A stretch of DNA of 64,000 nt from Limnanthes douglasii subsp. nivea (lineage: Eukaryota > Streptophyta > Magnoliopsida > Brassicales > Limnanthaceae), in the NCBI GenBank assembly GCA_036936605.1, contig JAUPFV010000001.1, positions 69,769,910 through 69,833,909 of the forward strand, written 5' to 3'. Positions 45,990 to 58,354 of this stretch are shown here, piece after piece (position 1 is the first letter of the stretch; each line of letters starts with the position of its first letter). The notes beneath the pieces are model-generated. The model was not told the origin of the DNA and searched no databases. It saw only the letters and a program-made list of their open reading frames with translations. The translations under genes were made by a program, and so were the position numbers.

Positions 45990-48157
45990 CTACTAAATGT
46001 CAAAGATCATTGAGACATGATCTTTTGCATTCTACAAGAGATATATCTAACACTAATCAAGAGTGGTTAGTATTAGGTTATTTTAACATTATATCCTCTC
46101 ATGATGAATAATTTTCCTACTTATCCTTATGCCAATATAGTATTGATGAATTTAATGAAACCATCATGGATTGCAAGCTTGAAGATGCTGGTTTCGCAGG
46201 CTCAAAATTTACCTGGTCAAACAATAGGGTTTGGAAGAGACTTGACAGGGAATTATAAAATACCCATTGGAGAGACTATTTTACCACCACAATGGTGAAG
46301 CATCTGGCCAGAACTCTCAGATCATTCATCATTGTGCTTCACAATTTCAAACAACATTACCAAGCCAAAACCTAGCTTTAAATACCTTAACATGTGGGCT
46401 TTTCATCTAGGGTTTCCATAAATTGTGGAGGAGAACTGGTCTAAAAATATCATAGGTACACCTCTTCAAATATTTTTGTCCAAATTAAAAAGGTTAAAAC
46501 ATAGGCTAAAGCAATGGAACTGGAATACTTTTGGTAACATCTTTGACAGCACTGTTGTCTCTAAAGAAGAAGTTAAACATCTTGAAATTTTTATGAAACC
46601 TCCCAAACTATAAAATCCAAGATAAACGTATCAAAAGCCAAAGTCCACCCTTTAGGCCTTTTTGCTAAGAAAGAAGCTTTTGGGAACAAAAAACTACAGT
46701 AAACTGGTTCAAAAATGGAGACATGAACACTTTTTGTTTCCACAACTATGTCAAAAAAAAGAATAAAGAACATAATATATGGAATCTTGGATTGAAAACC
46801 AAGAAAATTTAGGAAATCTGGCTGTTGTTTATTTTTGAATTGTTTTAAACTCTCACCATAATTAGAACCCTAACTCTATTCTTCAAAATATCATTCCAAC
46901 TCTAATAACAAATCAAGGAAATGACTTCCTTACAATAATCTCTACTAAATATGAAGTCCTAAATGTCATTCAATCACCCAGCCCTAACAGTGTGGTTGGT
47001 GTTGATGGCTTCAACATTGGTGTGGAGATCACATGAGGGTAGGCTTAGTAATTTGGTTGGTGTTTTATAGTAGTGTGTGGGTGTTATGTGTTTAGAGTAG
47101 AGAGTAGAGAGATAATTAAGCAGCCTAGTAGCAGTTAATTCTCATTACCCACACTTAATGCAGGTGGTTGGGTATTTATACCTTGATGTTTGGGCCCTTA
47201 TGGGCTTTCGGGTCATGTTTAATAGACCCAGGTCATGTTCAAAGACCCATGAGCTCTAAGTAAGAGAGCAAGTAGCTTAGTCAAGAAGTGTTTAGGTTTT
47301 TTAGTACTTTTGTCATAGTTCGAACAGTCCTATAGTCAGAGCGTTTGAAGTGGTCTGTCCGGTCCGGAGGCCTTGGACCGATCTGTCCTTGTCCGGGGAG
47401 CATGCGGAATTCGGACTCATCAAACATAAAATTTTATATTACGTGTTGGAATATAATTAAATTGGACCTTCTAATGTAATCACTAAATTATTTAATGGCT
47501 ATATAGATCTAAAAGGAATATATGCAACAGCTCTTTGCTTAATTCCAAAGAAATAATATCCTAAAACATGGAGTGATTCTAGGCCCATAAGCTTCTGTAA
47601 TGTAGCAAACAAAATCATTTCAAAAATTAGTAACAATAGGTTGATCACAATCCTCCCCCAAATCATTTCAAATGAGGAAGGTGGATTTGTCCCTAATAAA
47701 AATATTAATGAGAACATTCTGATTGCTCATGAACTGTTACATGACTTAAGTAAAAAAACTAGAGAGAATAACCTAATTATTAAACTTGACATTGATAAAG
47801 CTTTTGACAGATTAGACATTGATTTTATTCTTAATATTTTGTCAAAATTTGGTTTCAATGACAAGTTCATTGATCTAATTAAACATAATTTAATTCAAAC
47901 TCAATATTCAGTTATTGTCAATGAATCTATATACGGCTTTTTTAGTACTGCAAATGGATTTTGGCAGGGTGACCCTTTGTCACCGAGCCTCTTCATTATT
48001 GAAGAAGAATACTTCATTCGTGGAATTAAAAACATTTTCACTAAAAACTTATCTATGTTTTACAACTCAAGATCTAATATACATATCAATTGCTTAGCCT
48101 ATGTAGATGATCTAATAATATTCATGAATGGATCTCTTAATAATTTCATATTCTTTA
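45990..48157 (+). pseudogene. LINE 2 ORF2: endonuclease and reverse transcriptase
   Basis: The endonuclease part reads WLVLGYFNIISSHDE (GDFN box changed to GYFN, about 46062-46110), KLEDAGFAGSKFTWSNNRVW (about 46170-46235) and SDHSSLCF (about 46320). The linker includes LKRLKHRLKQWNWNTFGNI (about 46480-46545). RT resumes as SPSPNSVVGVDGFNIG before the solo LTR. After it come ALCLIPKK, SDSRPISFCNVANKIISKI, KLDIDKAFDRLDIDFI (first catalytic Asp, about 47785), the long open frame 47641-48234 with FWQGDPLSPSLF, and CLAYVDDLIIF (about 48090-48120). The YVDD box is intact although plant LINEs more often have FADD. Stops upstream of 47641 and the inserted LTR make the whole non-functional. Confidence 0.85.
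47034..47422 (-). mobile_element. Solo LTR of the element D family inside LINE 2
   Basis: The reverse complement starts TGATGAGTCCGAATTCC and matches the 3' LTR of element D in order. It has TATA region GGTATAAATACCC and a CT-rich leader. It interrupts LINE 2 between DGFNIG and the next RT block. The flanks CACAT (47030-47034) and AACAT (47423-47427) agree at 4 of 5 bases and may be the target duplication. No internal sequence remains, as expected after recombination between LTRs. Confidence 0.75.
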
Positions 48158-49842
48158 TCGATAGAGGAATCCATAATAAGTCGGAGGTGATTATAAAGGA
48201 CTTCACCATCCTCCAAGCATTGAGACTGGCTTGAATTGGACAGAGATCAAGTCGATTAAAAAAGTCCTAATCGAGGATATCAGCAAAGAAGACTAACTCA
48301 TCTCACTTCATGGAAAATAAGGGTCCTCTACCAGTAACCTTATCTTCACGTCCACAGAAATTCGTCACAGAGAGTACATCTTCAGGATCTTATGAGACTG
48401 CAGATATGCATATCCAATGTTCAGAAGGGCATTGTGACGTGTATCTTTTATTTTGAAAGAAAATCCACGTGACTCTGACCTAATAGGGTTATTTAGTTGA
48501 TACGAGATCTCAGGTTTTGTCAGCCCTGGACTATGAGATTGTTCATGAGAGTTTGGAGTCTCATGTCCCTTCTTCTTTTTCTTTTCGTGCTGGCAAAGAA
48601 CTCTCACCTCCAGATTGAGGATGGATCTTAAGGTTTTTCTTCTTCAAGTACTTCATCTCATTTAGGTTAGTAAAGGTCAATGGTTTTTCTCATTTTCCCA
48701 CTCTTTATAATGTATTACATCACATCATCAGTAAGGATTGCCCTCGAAGAAATTTGTGACTGCGAGAAAGAAGCTCGAGGACTAACCAAAGAGGAACCTA
48801 CCAGTGTGACATTCCTCGAAGGATACATGGCGATCAGCATACCATGGCTCGACCGTATAACTTTGGTTGGGTGGTTGACTATTTGAGGATCATGGTATCA
48901 GAATGGCGTCGAATCATTCTCTATTGTACCTCCATACTTATTTAGAGGTTCTAGCTCTAGGTTCTCTATCCCTAAGGGTTCTAAATCCAAAGGTATGTTT
49001 AAGTTTTTAGGGTCGTATAACCGCTTATAAAGGTTTATGTTTTTCTGTGCCATAACTGAAAATAAGAATAAAGAGAAGAGTATACATTTATAAAATATTT
49101 TACTGCGCAAGAAAAAAAAATTTAAAAAAAATTACACAAACAGGGTATAAGCTTTGAAAAATTGAATTTAGGAATTGAGAATAACGGAATCAAACGGAGC
49201 GTGGATCACCGGGAAAGTACGCGCTGGAAGATAGAAAACTAAACAAACGACTGGCGGAGTTACTCTCTCGATTTGGGAACTTCTCTTTCTAGAAAATATC
49301 AAAAGAAATGGTAAGGATCACTATTATTTATAGGAGAAATAACTCATCACACTATCATAAGAAGTAATTATGGAAAGCTTTGGGGAGTTGAATCGTCAAA
49401 AATTCACCAAACACGCATTGTAAATTTACATAGATTGTTTAAGCTAAGGTCATAACATGAGTGATATATGGCACAAACACCCTGTCCGAGTTTTAGAAAA
49501 ACGACAAATTGAATGTTTTCTAGTCGGACGAAGAGACTCAAAGTCATTAATCTGAAGCAGATTAGAGTTAAAAACCATAAGTTGAAGTGAACCAGCTCGC
49601 ATGAGAAAGGAACCCTAATAGGATCTAAGCAAAATATTCAAACCTTGATAGGGGGTTTTAAGTATTCTTTCCTCGAATACTTAGACAGGAATAAGAGGCT
49701 TACAATAAAGGAATTATCTGTTTGGATATGACTTTAATTTGGGCCGACTTTGAGCCTTATAGATTAGGCTTAAGCCCTAAAGGACAATTTTGTATTAATA
49801 TGCCAATAGAGATCAAAGACCTATATTGGCAACTATATATAT
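48158..49842 (+). mobile_element. 3' fragment of element B family inside LINE 2
   Basis: The fragment aligns with element B from about 29568 to 31210, starting at GATAGAGGAATCCATAATAA. It includes part of the antisense ORF (start Met at 49053 on minus, MAQKNINLYKRLYDPKNLN), the promoter-side spacer and the beginning of the 3' LTR from about 49694, cut off at its TATA region. It lacks the LTR end, so it did not arrive by simple retrotransposition; template switching or repair with filler DNA is more likely. Confidence 0.75.
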
Positions 49843-49844
49843 AG

Positions 49845-50095
49845 CTGAAACTTGGGCATTGCCTAATGGTTTAATGTTATGTCATAATCTTGGTTACTCT
49901 CTTGTTGATATAGACATAGAATCTAAGATTCTGTTTAACTCTTTAACTAATGGTTGTTGTCCCTGGTTCTTTTATCCCATAGTTATTTGTATTCGCAAAT
50001 TGATTACTTATAATATGACACTGAGACTAATCTTCAGAGAGAAATTTTTTGAAACAAATTGTCTTGCAAATTTTGTCTCATGCAAAAATCTAACT
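49845..50095 (+). pseudogene. LINE 2 C-terminal RNase H fragment
   Basis: The open frame 49826-50104 reads ETWALPNGLMLCHNLGYSLV, then DIDIESKILFNSLTNGCCPW and IFREKFFETNCLANFVS. This matches the plant LINE RNase H (EMWALxxGLxLCxxLGY ... HxxREXNxxAD), with the terminal Asp lost. It lies after the Ty3 fragment and belongs to LINE 2. Confidence 0.75.
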
Positions 50096-50595
50096 ATAAT
50101 ATGACGCAAGTTGATGCTCCTACATAACTTCGAGCTATATTATTCTTGGAAAGCCTAAATCTTGGTTATTGAAGATTAACCTCTTTATAATCTCTTTATT
50201 TTTTCCTTAGATCATTACTAACAATGTAAAGCAGGTTCACTCAAACCTGACTTATATACTTTATCTTTTTTTGTATGTCATACACACTACCAAATGGGAC
50301 TTAAACATACCAACCAACAGATCATACAAAATAGGTCTTCTCTGAAATTCGAACTAGAATAGATATAGAAGATGAAGCAGATGAACTACATAAAGAAGTT
50401 GATTACTCACGCAACACAAGATTGACTTAATCAACATTACACTAAGCCTTAAGCCCCAAGTTAATTTAATATTCTCAAGATCTAAATTGTTACCCCTTAG
50501 TCTCAAACTGTACTAAATGTTTATGTAAGTAACAAGATGTAGAACTAATGCCTTAAGGCCATTCAATAAAATTTTCTCTTTGAAAATAAATGAAT

Positions 50596-51414
50596 CGCAG
50601 AAGTATTAACAATTATATGTGCAGATTGGATTGTTTGCAATCGCTCATGGAGAAAAAACCATTTTGAAATACTTGATGTTTGATGATGAATAGAGAACTT
50701 GCATGAATGAAAAAAATTTACAAAGTATTTTCAAAAGCAACATATATGCTACATAAATGACACATAAACAAAATTATCCAAACAAATACTAAAAAGTTGT
50801 TTAAGAACGGACTTGTATTTGAAAGAATTAAAAAAAATATTAGGATATAATTGTTTATTCTAATACAAAAAACAAGTTTAACTCAAACATGGTCCTAATT
50901 AAAGAAGAATGTAAAGCATGCCTCAGAGCCCTCGATTACGCTCAAACATCCTGCGTGAAACCTTACAGTGAAAGTTCTTTTATGTTTACCCTAACAACTT
51001 TAAATATTTTAGAATGAATACAACAAATCAACAATCGAAACCTTTTATAATTTAATAAATTTATTAACTTATTTTTTTCGTTTTGAATGAACGAGTATTT
51101 TAACAAATATTAGGATAGAAGTAAACATGTCTCTTTGAAACGTTTCGTCGGGACGAGCCAACTTACATTTGAAATATTTTAGGAAAACATATGATTTGCT
51201 AGAAATTCAGCACACAAAGATAAAATTATTGTTTAAAAAAGTAATTTAATCTCTAAATATTTATTTGATAGTTAGTTGTTTGAGACTATTAGACGCATCG
51301 TGTCAACAATTTCCATGGATATTTTGTCACAATAATACAAAACTATTAGATTAATATGGACCGACAGAGCAGAATGCATGTGTGTTATTTGAATGGATCA
51401 TGGTTTGTCTTGCG
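50596..51414. other. Unassigned DNA between LINE 2 and element C
   Basis: AT-rich. No ORF above background and no repeat structure was recognised. Confidence 0.5.
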
Positions 51415-51419
51415 CATAT

Positions 51420-51768
51420 TGATAAGGGTGTAAATTATTCATGCCCAAACGGGTCGGTAAAATATAAGGGTAATTCTGCTATGAAACAATAGTTTGTAAC
51501 AAGAATGATAAAATAGGAAATAAGGACTTATCTTGTAAATAATGAATGTATGAGTAAGACTAAAGTAAATAAGGTTAGAAATAAGATAAAGTGGGTCACC
51601 CATGTGGGTCAGAGCCCACTACTTTAACTATATAAAGTAAGATTCCCCTTATAGAGAGGGGTGAACATTTATTATCAAATAACTACTTTTTACTACTTTC
51701 TCTCTATACACCCCGTTACAACTTTGTTTAGTAGCGGATTTAGGATCCGGATATTTATGGAACCATTA
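51420..51768 (+). repeat. 5' LTR of element C
   Basis: It starts TGATAAGGGTGTAAATTATT. TATA box TATATAAAG is at 51629-51637, downstream of GGGTCAGAGCCCACTACTTT. It ends GGAACCATTA directly before the primer-binding site. The end ATTA rather than CA is supported by the target duplication and by the PBS position. Confidence 0.85.
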
Positions 51769-51786
51769 TTGGCGCCGTTAATGGGA
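51769..51786 (+). other. Primer-binding site of element C
   Basis: TTGGCGCCGTTAATGGGA follows the 5' LTR without a gap. TTGGCGCCG-type sites are typical of plant Ty3 elements of the Tat/Athila branch and pair with the 3' end of a tRNA. Confidence 0.8.
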
Positions 51787-51989
51787 AAACCATAGTGATA
51801 CCCGGTGACAAGTTCTCCCAAATCACGAAATTAAAAAAAGATGAACACCGATTCCATAGAGGGACGAGTTCTGGGAGTGAAAAAAAGTCAAAATTGTATC
51901 TTATTCCAAGGATCGTCAATTTGAAAGACAACAAGTTGAAGAGAATCATTTCAAAGATGATCAGAACCGACGGGGACGAGGCAAGTGGT

Positions 51990-53600
51990 CGAGTCTTATT
52001 ATAACTAGGCAGCAACTTTTGGATGATATAACTAAGCTCAATGTTAGAAAAAAAGCGGCCCTGGTCAACAAGAGGAACAAATCGGGAGTTTAAAGAGAGC
52101 GGTCACCTGATAGTAATAAAGCAGAAAACCATGACCAGGTTCATGATGAAGAAGAGAACAATGATCAGGGTTAGACCATGGAACGATGTAGAGATTCTCG
52201 GTTTCCAGATAAATAAAGCAAAGTTGAGCGTCGATATATGCGAGAGCTTAGTGACTCGTTTATTTATGATTCAGATGAATCCTCGTGTCCAGACCATGAA
52301 TACCAACGCCATAAGAAAGAGAAGAGATTTTGAGAAAATAATAAATCTGACGTCGTATGTCTCGTCGGTCGATAATGTTGAAACAAAACAGGAATAACAT
52401 AGATAAGAGAACCCATGCATTTCTGGATAAAGACTAGGCAATTATTATTAATAGTAGAGAGAAAAACGTGCCTCATGTTCAGTTCCTGTCGGGTAGTCAT
52501 ACTCATCGGTATAGCGTGATGAGTCAGTTCGCTAACCCTCGTGAGGAAGGGTTGTACGCGGCTCCTGCAAAAGGTCTTGGGAGCAGAGCTTGTGAATTTG
52601 GACATAATTGGAGGTCGTCCACTCTCTCTGACAAAACTATTTCGGGGTAGCTTCCTAAAATTTGTGATATTTCCCGATTAGAAACGTACGATAGGAAGAA
52701 GGATCTGAACAACCATTTGTAATTATTCAAAAAAATTAAGCTAAACTTTGATAATGACGACAAGCTTCGCAAAATTTAAAAAACCGAGCCTCGAAGTGGT
52801 ATAATCGATCGTCACCAGGTTGCATAAAAAAATTCGACATGTTTTGGGTAATGTTCAAGTATCAATTTATGGGAAGTAAGAATTCCCGTGCAAATGGAGA
52901 CACGATTGTCAACTGTAGACAAAAGGTTGGGGAAAGTTTGAGGGACTATACCCGACATTTCGTCGGTTCCAAAACCAATCTAGATCACTGTGAGGAGAGT
53001 GTATCGTTGATATAGTTTAGATTGGTCTTCTGCTCGACCCCATGAAGGAGATTGTAACAATGAAACAAGCTTTTACCTTTGCGGCCTTATTGGCTCAGGT
53101 CAGAAAATAGATTATGATCCTTCCAAGGTGGTAGCTCAGTTACAACAGAGCGGGCAGGCTACGGTCGTGTTGTACCAACAAAACCTTGTGCCAATCTCAC
53201 TACATCAATCGAACACTACCTATTCGGTAGTACGAAAATTCCAATCAAGAGCAAGCTTGCAGTCCCATGGGCAAGCGTTAACAATCAGATAGTAAGTGCC
53301 CAAGGTGTTGCCCGACCAATCTCAAACAAATGGATCTGATCGACCTATTTTATTGAATTAACTGAATGTGTGTCGACCATCTTCGAAAAAACAAATACGT
53401 ATGTTCATTTCTGGAAATTGTTCCCGATTAAGATCCCTCAAGAAAATTGTAACAGTAGATACTGAAAGTATCATGACGACACAGGCCATGATACAACGGA
53501 TTGTATCGCGTTGAAAAAAATTAATACAACTGCTTATTGAGTGCGTAAAATTGACAAAATTCTCTAAAAAACAATCTCAACAGATTGTCAGGGGGAGAGA
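51990..53600 (+). pseudogene. Element C gag remnant
   Basis: Gag forms the particle that carries the RNA. About 52655-52740 reads ISRLETYDRKKDLNNHL, the start of the Ty3 gag domain. About 52885-52985 reads VNCRQKVGESLRDYTRHFV, the conserved Gln-x-x-x-E-S-L-R-x-Y-x-x-R-F helix. About 53455-53520 reads RY, stop, KYHDDTGHDTTDCIALKK, the Tat zinc-knuckle-like motif CxxHxxxGHxTxxC with the first Cys displaced. The frame is broken many times. Confidence 0.75.
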
Positions 53601-53899
53601 AGTCATGACGGTACCAAAGTAGGGAACCGCGTTGATTATCTCTAAGATCACCGACCTGTTTGATATAGCCTCAGATTACTTAGACCCAAATGAGGATCAG
53701 AACATAAACAATGTTGTGAAGGAAATAATTCTAAAAAATAAAGGAAAAGTTAGCGGCTTGTGTAAATTTTTTGAATCACTGACTATATTTGGAGATGATT
53801 TTATAGCATGAGTTACAAATTTCTCTCGAAAGAGACATATTGTGAGCTTAACCACACTGATGGAAGAAGGAGTATCACCACATCTATAGAGAAACCCGT

Positions 53900-54310
53900 C
53901 CCCAATACTATGTTTCGATGGAGATTATATGAGAGATGTCTCCGGACCACTTGAAGACGCAATGGTAATCGTAGCTGCAATCACTGACGACGAAGTTCAG
54001 AGGGTGTTAATAGATACATAAAGTTTGAAAAACATTATATTCCTAACAAAGTACGCAAAATTCAAAAAACCTCTGGTTATCCTCCGATCAAAGCAGATTA
54101 TCGTAGGTTTTACTATGGCTACGACATAAGTGGGAATTCGAAGAATTGGTAGAGTTTGATGGGGGACCTTTCAGAAAAAGAGGTATCAGTGATTTTAATT
54201 GTTCTGGATGCTCCGACCTCGTATAATGCAATTTTTGGGAGGTCGTGGCTTTCCAGAATACACATGGTGGCATCGAAAATCTACCAATGTTTAAGATATG
54301 TGGTCGGTAA
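53900..54310 (+). pseudogene. Element C protease remnant
   Basis: A retropepsin that would cleave the polyprotein. The C-terminal part is clear: VLDAPTSYNAIFGRSWLSRI followed by HMVASKIYQCLRYVV (about 54195-54305) matches the YNAILGRPWL...AVxSxxHxxxK(F/Y) end of Tat proteases. Upstream, about 53995-54035, a piece (VQRVLIDT) corresponds to the region before the catalytic Asp-Thr/Ser-Gly. That triad is not intact. Confidence 0.7.
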
Positions 54311-54834
54311 TAACGTAGGAACTGTGTGAAGTAGTCAAAAGACTGTTATGGAGTGCTACATGAAGACTTTAGCATTGAAGGCCAATAAAGAAATGGATCA
54401 AAGGAAAGATTAACAATTAGCGGAGTCAACTTCAGGATCCGATCCCGTGGACGATCCTAGGGAGACCCTCGGATTATGCTCACATATGAAAATTGTGAGA
54501 ATTATGTATTTCTCAGAGGAAAGGTTTTAAACATTGGGATAAATCTGTATTCCGCAGTTCGAGAAAAGTTGGTTTCGTTCCTTTCGAAAAGAGTACATTT
54601 ATTTGCTTGGTGTTCGGAGGACATGACAGGGGTCCCCGAAAACGTGATTTGTCATAGGTTTGGCAATACGATGAAATGTCCAACCAGTCATTTAGAAAAG
54701 ACGATCTTTTTCTCAAGAAAATGATGATGCTATTATTGTTAAGGTCAACAGGCTAGAAAAGGTGGGGCATATCCGTGAATCTCAATAACTTTTGTAGACA
54801 ACAAACCTCATTTTAGTCAAGAATAAGAACGAAA

Positions 54835-55440
54835 AGTGGATAATGCGTGTGAACTTCACCGATTTTAACAGGGCATGTCCCGAAAATCCTTTCCCAATAC
54901 CCATGATCGACCAACTGGTGGATTCGACGTCTGGAAATAATTTTTTATCTTTCATGGACGCGTATGCGGGGTACAACCAAATAAGGTTAGACTCGAAGGA
55001 TCAAAACAATATATCATTTATAACGGAAATAGGTTTGATTCCTACAAAGTTATGTTGTTAGGCTTGAAAAATACGGGCGAAAATTATCAAAGGTTGGTAA
55101 ACAAGGTTTTTGAGGGACATATTAGGCATAACGTTGAAATATACATAGAGGACATGTTGGCTAAAAGTACGAGAGATGAAGACCATTTTTTTTACCTAAA
55201 GAAAACTTTTGATAACCTGAAAAGAATAAATCTCAAGCTAAACCCGGAGAAATGCTCATTTGGGGTTTGATCTGGGAAGTTCTTGGGATATATTTTCAGA
55301 GAGGGGGGGATAAAGGTATACCCGATACAATTAAATTCTCTAAGCGCAATGACCCCACCAAGAAGGATCAAAGAAGTCTAGATTTTGACGGGGTGTTCGG
55401 CAGCTCTAAACATGTTTATATCTCGATCTTCTAATAAGTT
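54835..55440 (+). pseudogene. Element C reverse transcriptase remnant
   Basis: Copies RNA to DNA. Starting near 54840 it reads RVNFTDFNRACPENPFPIPM, then IDQLVDSTSGNNFLSFMDAY (first catalytic Asp in FMDAY), AGYNQIRLDSKDQ, FITEIGLIPTKLC, GLKNTGENYQRLVNKVFEG and YIEDMLAKS, where active Tat elements have YVDDM. The first Asp of the YxDD box is thus replaced by Glu. LNPEKCSFGV follows. One frameshift near 55055 joins two long open stretches. Clearly Ty3 RT of the Tat type. Confidence 0.88.
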
Positions 55441-56345
55441 TACTCCGTTCTTTCAGGTATTGGGAAAAGATAAGGAGTTCAATTGGACCCCTTCATTAAT
55501 CGAATCTTTCCTCGTGTTAAAAGAATATTTTTCTTCCCCTGCTTTGTTAACCAAGCCCTTGCCGGGAGAAATTTTGTTTATGTATGTTGTGGTGTCCGAT
55601 TATGCAGTTAGTGCAACAATTCTTTGAGAGGATGACCAGTGCCTCTCGACATGTTTATTAGGTGAGAAAGAGTTTATTTAACATTGAGAAGAGGTATTTG
55701 AAACTGAAAAATGTATCCCTAACGTTAGTAACCGCGACCAGAGAAATGCGACCCTATTTCCAGGCTCACTCCATAATAGTCCGAACGTTTTTCCCATTGA
55801 AAAATATGCTGCAACGCTCTGAAATTTTGGGTCGAACGACCAATTGATCTATATAATTGGGTGACTTTGACATCAATTTCGAGCCAAGAACGGCGAATCA
55901 AAGGTCACGCCCTAGCTGCTTTTTTAATTGAATTTCACTCCGACCGACCATCGATATGGAGGTTGATCAAAAAATGAGCCAACCGAATAGATTATTCGAA
56001 TAGATTGAGGGTCGAGCATTAACGAATGTGAGGCGGGAGTCCAAGTAACCATATATTTGAGGATAGTGATGCATTAAGCCATAAAGTTTGGTTTTGTAGC
56101 TTCGAACAACGAGGCCGAGTATTAAGCACTGTTAGTAGGATTGAGACTTGCACAGATTTGCGGGGCCAAACACGTTCAGTTAATAAGCGATTCACAACTG
56201 TTAATTAATCATGCAAGTAGACAATATGAGGCGAGAAAGGAACAAATGGTCTAATACTTTGCAGATTTATGAATTTTGGCTGCAACCTTTGATAAGATTA
56301 AGTACGAACATGTCCATAGAGCAGAAAATATAATCGCTGATCTTT
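55441..56345 (+). pseudogene. Element C RNase H and second (archaeal-like) RNase H
   Basis: The RT-associated RNase H region (55440-55850) reads FFQVLGKDKEFNWTPSLIES, then YLKLKNVSLTLVTATREMRP and YFQAHSIIV. A second RNase H, characteristic of the Tat group, lies at about 56100-56270: ASNNEAEY, stop, ALLVGLRLAQICGAKHVQLI and SDSQLLINHASRQYEARKEQ, with the catalytic Glu (EAEY) and Asp (SDSQ) still in place. Single stops interrupt both. Confidence 0.82.
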
Positions 56346-56699
56346 AATAACAATGGCATACACTGGTTATTACCCATGGCTCCTAATACACGAAGACCCT
56401 TCAATAATTATAAGAACCGAGTTAGTTAACCGACGTGTGATATCCTACCAAATCTTGACAATTACCGGGACAGATTGGAGATATGACATTCGAGAATTCA
56501 CGACGAATACTTTACCAACGGACAAAGCATTGGAAAGTAAGGTACGGTTCAAGGCCTACAGTTTCGCTATCCTCAGAGGCATACTTAACAAGAAATCCTT
56601 GAGCGGACCTATGTTACTATCCGAGCTTCACGATGGAGAAAGGTCAACTCATTTTGGTTTTAAGGCCCTGATTAGAAGGGTTTTTGTTGTCAGGTTGTT

Positions 56700-57440
56700 A
56701 TTGGCAAAAAAATAGCGGTTGACGCCAGAGACTTGGTTAAAAGGTGTGACATTTGTCAGCGATTTGTGAACTCAATTCACATGGCCGCTACGCAACTCGA
56801 ATCTGACTCTAAAGGGTTACTTTTTATTAGTAGGGGATTGGTTTAGTGGGGCCAATGCCGATGGCAACAGTGGGAAGATAGATGATAGTGATTGCGAAGG
56901 ACTATTTCTCTAAGTGGGTCAAAGTCGAACTTTTTTCTAGACTAGGGCTAAATATATAATTAAATTTATTTGGTCGAACATCTGTTATTGATTTTGTGTC
57001 TCGATAAGGCTAACTATGGATGATGGCCCGCACTTCGATATTAGTGAAATGAGAGATTTTTTCTTCTCGAGGAACTTAACAATGTTTTTCAACACCGTTT
57101 CATCTCCAAGCAAACGATCAGGTTGAATTCATGAAGAGAATTATCATTGACAGTTTCAAGAAATATTTGGAGGGACATGTTGGAAACTGTCCAGATTACT
57201 TACAAGAGGTTTTGTTACCATATTGAACTACTTCATGTACTGTGACTCAAGAATTTCTTTATGCTCTGGTATATGGTATGAATATTTTGATCCCTTCGAA
57301 AACTATGTTCCCATCGTATAAGGTCGAAAATTTTCAGAAAAGAGCAACGTTGAGTGTCAACGTCTTGCCCTTGACGTGAACGAAGAAAAGCGAAATCGCA
57401 CCCATTTAAATTCATTGCATTATCAGACCCTAATGCAAAG
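56700..57440 (+). pseudogene. Element C integrase remnant
   Basis: RCDICQRFVNSIHMAA (about 56735-56785) is the end of the zinc-binding HHCC domain. MIVIAKDYFSKWVKVE (about 56880-56930) is the start of the DDE core with its first Asp. DGPHFDISEMRDFF (about 57015-57060) corresponds to the DNGxxF segment. TVTQEFLYALVYGMNI (about 57240-57285) is the downstream core. Stops and frameshifts are frequent, and the Glu-containing helix is badly eroded. Confidence 0.78.
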
Positions 57441-58354
57441 TAGGTACGCTTCGAAGGTTTGAAGAAGGAAATTTAAGGTCGGTGACAGGGCCCTGAGAAA
57501 CGTATTCATACATACTAAATAAAAAAGCCTCGGGAAATTGGTTTCCAACTGGGAAGGCCCATACCATGTGAAAGAGAAGATAAAGCCGGGCACATAACGA
57601 CTAAAGGATAAAGATAACCGACCTCTACGACTTCTTTGGAATATTGAACATCTCATATTATATTTAGAGTAATTTTGAATATTCGTACTTTCTTTTATCT
57701 TTTTTGTTAACATTTTTTGGTCGGAGACACACTATTTCCTACCCTGGTGGTGCAGGTGTCTAGATAAACCGATCTATTAATATAAAAATGATGCATTTAC
57801 AATGTTTGCAGGAGTATTTTCGTAAAATGAACCTAAAATGTTCTTTCAACATTGGTTGGTCAACATTAATTTATAATTTGAACATAAAGTGTACTTTCAA
57901 CATCGGTTGATCCATATTATTTTTATAATTTGAAGATAACGGGTTATTTCAACGTCGGTTGATCCATATTACTTGTATAATTTAAACATAAAGGTCTTTC
58001 AACTTCGGTTGATCAACATCGTTTTTTACAATTCGGACATAAATGATATTTTGACGGTGGTTGATCTACAAATTGAGTTTTTTTTAATAACATTAGTCTT
58101 CGCATCAGAATTTAATCACTCCTCACTAAAAGATGTTTAAAAAAAATCATCACAAAATAACCAAGATTAACGGTATAGTAAAAAACATATTTCCTGAAGC
58201 CAGATGGCTTGACAAAAGTACCAATTAAAACAACCCACATGGTCGGGATACAAACTTACACAACCTTAGTAGTTGTGTTACTAAAGTCGCGACCATGGTG
58301 GTCGGGGTTCATAACAACGTAAAATAAAATAAAACCATGTTATTCTTTATTTTC

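Larger units (their letters stand above)
45990..50590 (+). mobile_element. L1-like LINE retrotransposon (LINE 2), broken by later DNA
   Basis: Plus-strand order: endonuclease C-terminal half (from about 45990), linker, reverse transcriptase (to about 48157), then RNase H (49845 to about 50090) and a 3' tail with AATAAA-like sites near 50565. It is 5'-truncated. It is interrupted by a solo LTR (47034-47422) and by a Ty3 fragment (48158-49842), across which the RT thumb and cysteine region are missing. Confidence 0.85.

Noticed and set aside
52264..52772. Minus-strand frames of 113 and 82 codons in the 5' part of element C
   Set aside because: They lie opposite the gag region and have no motifs.
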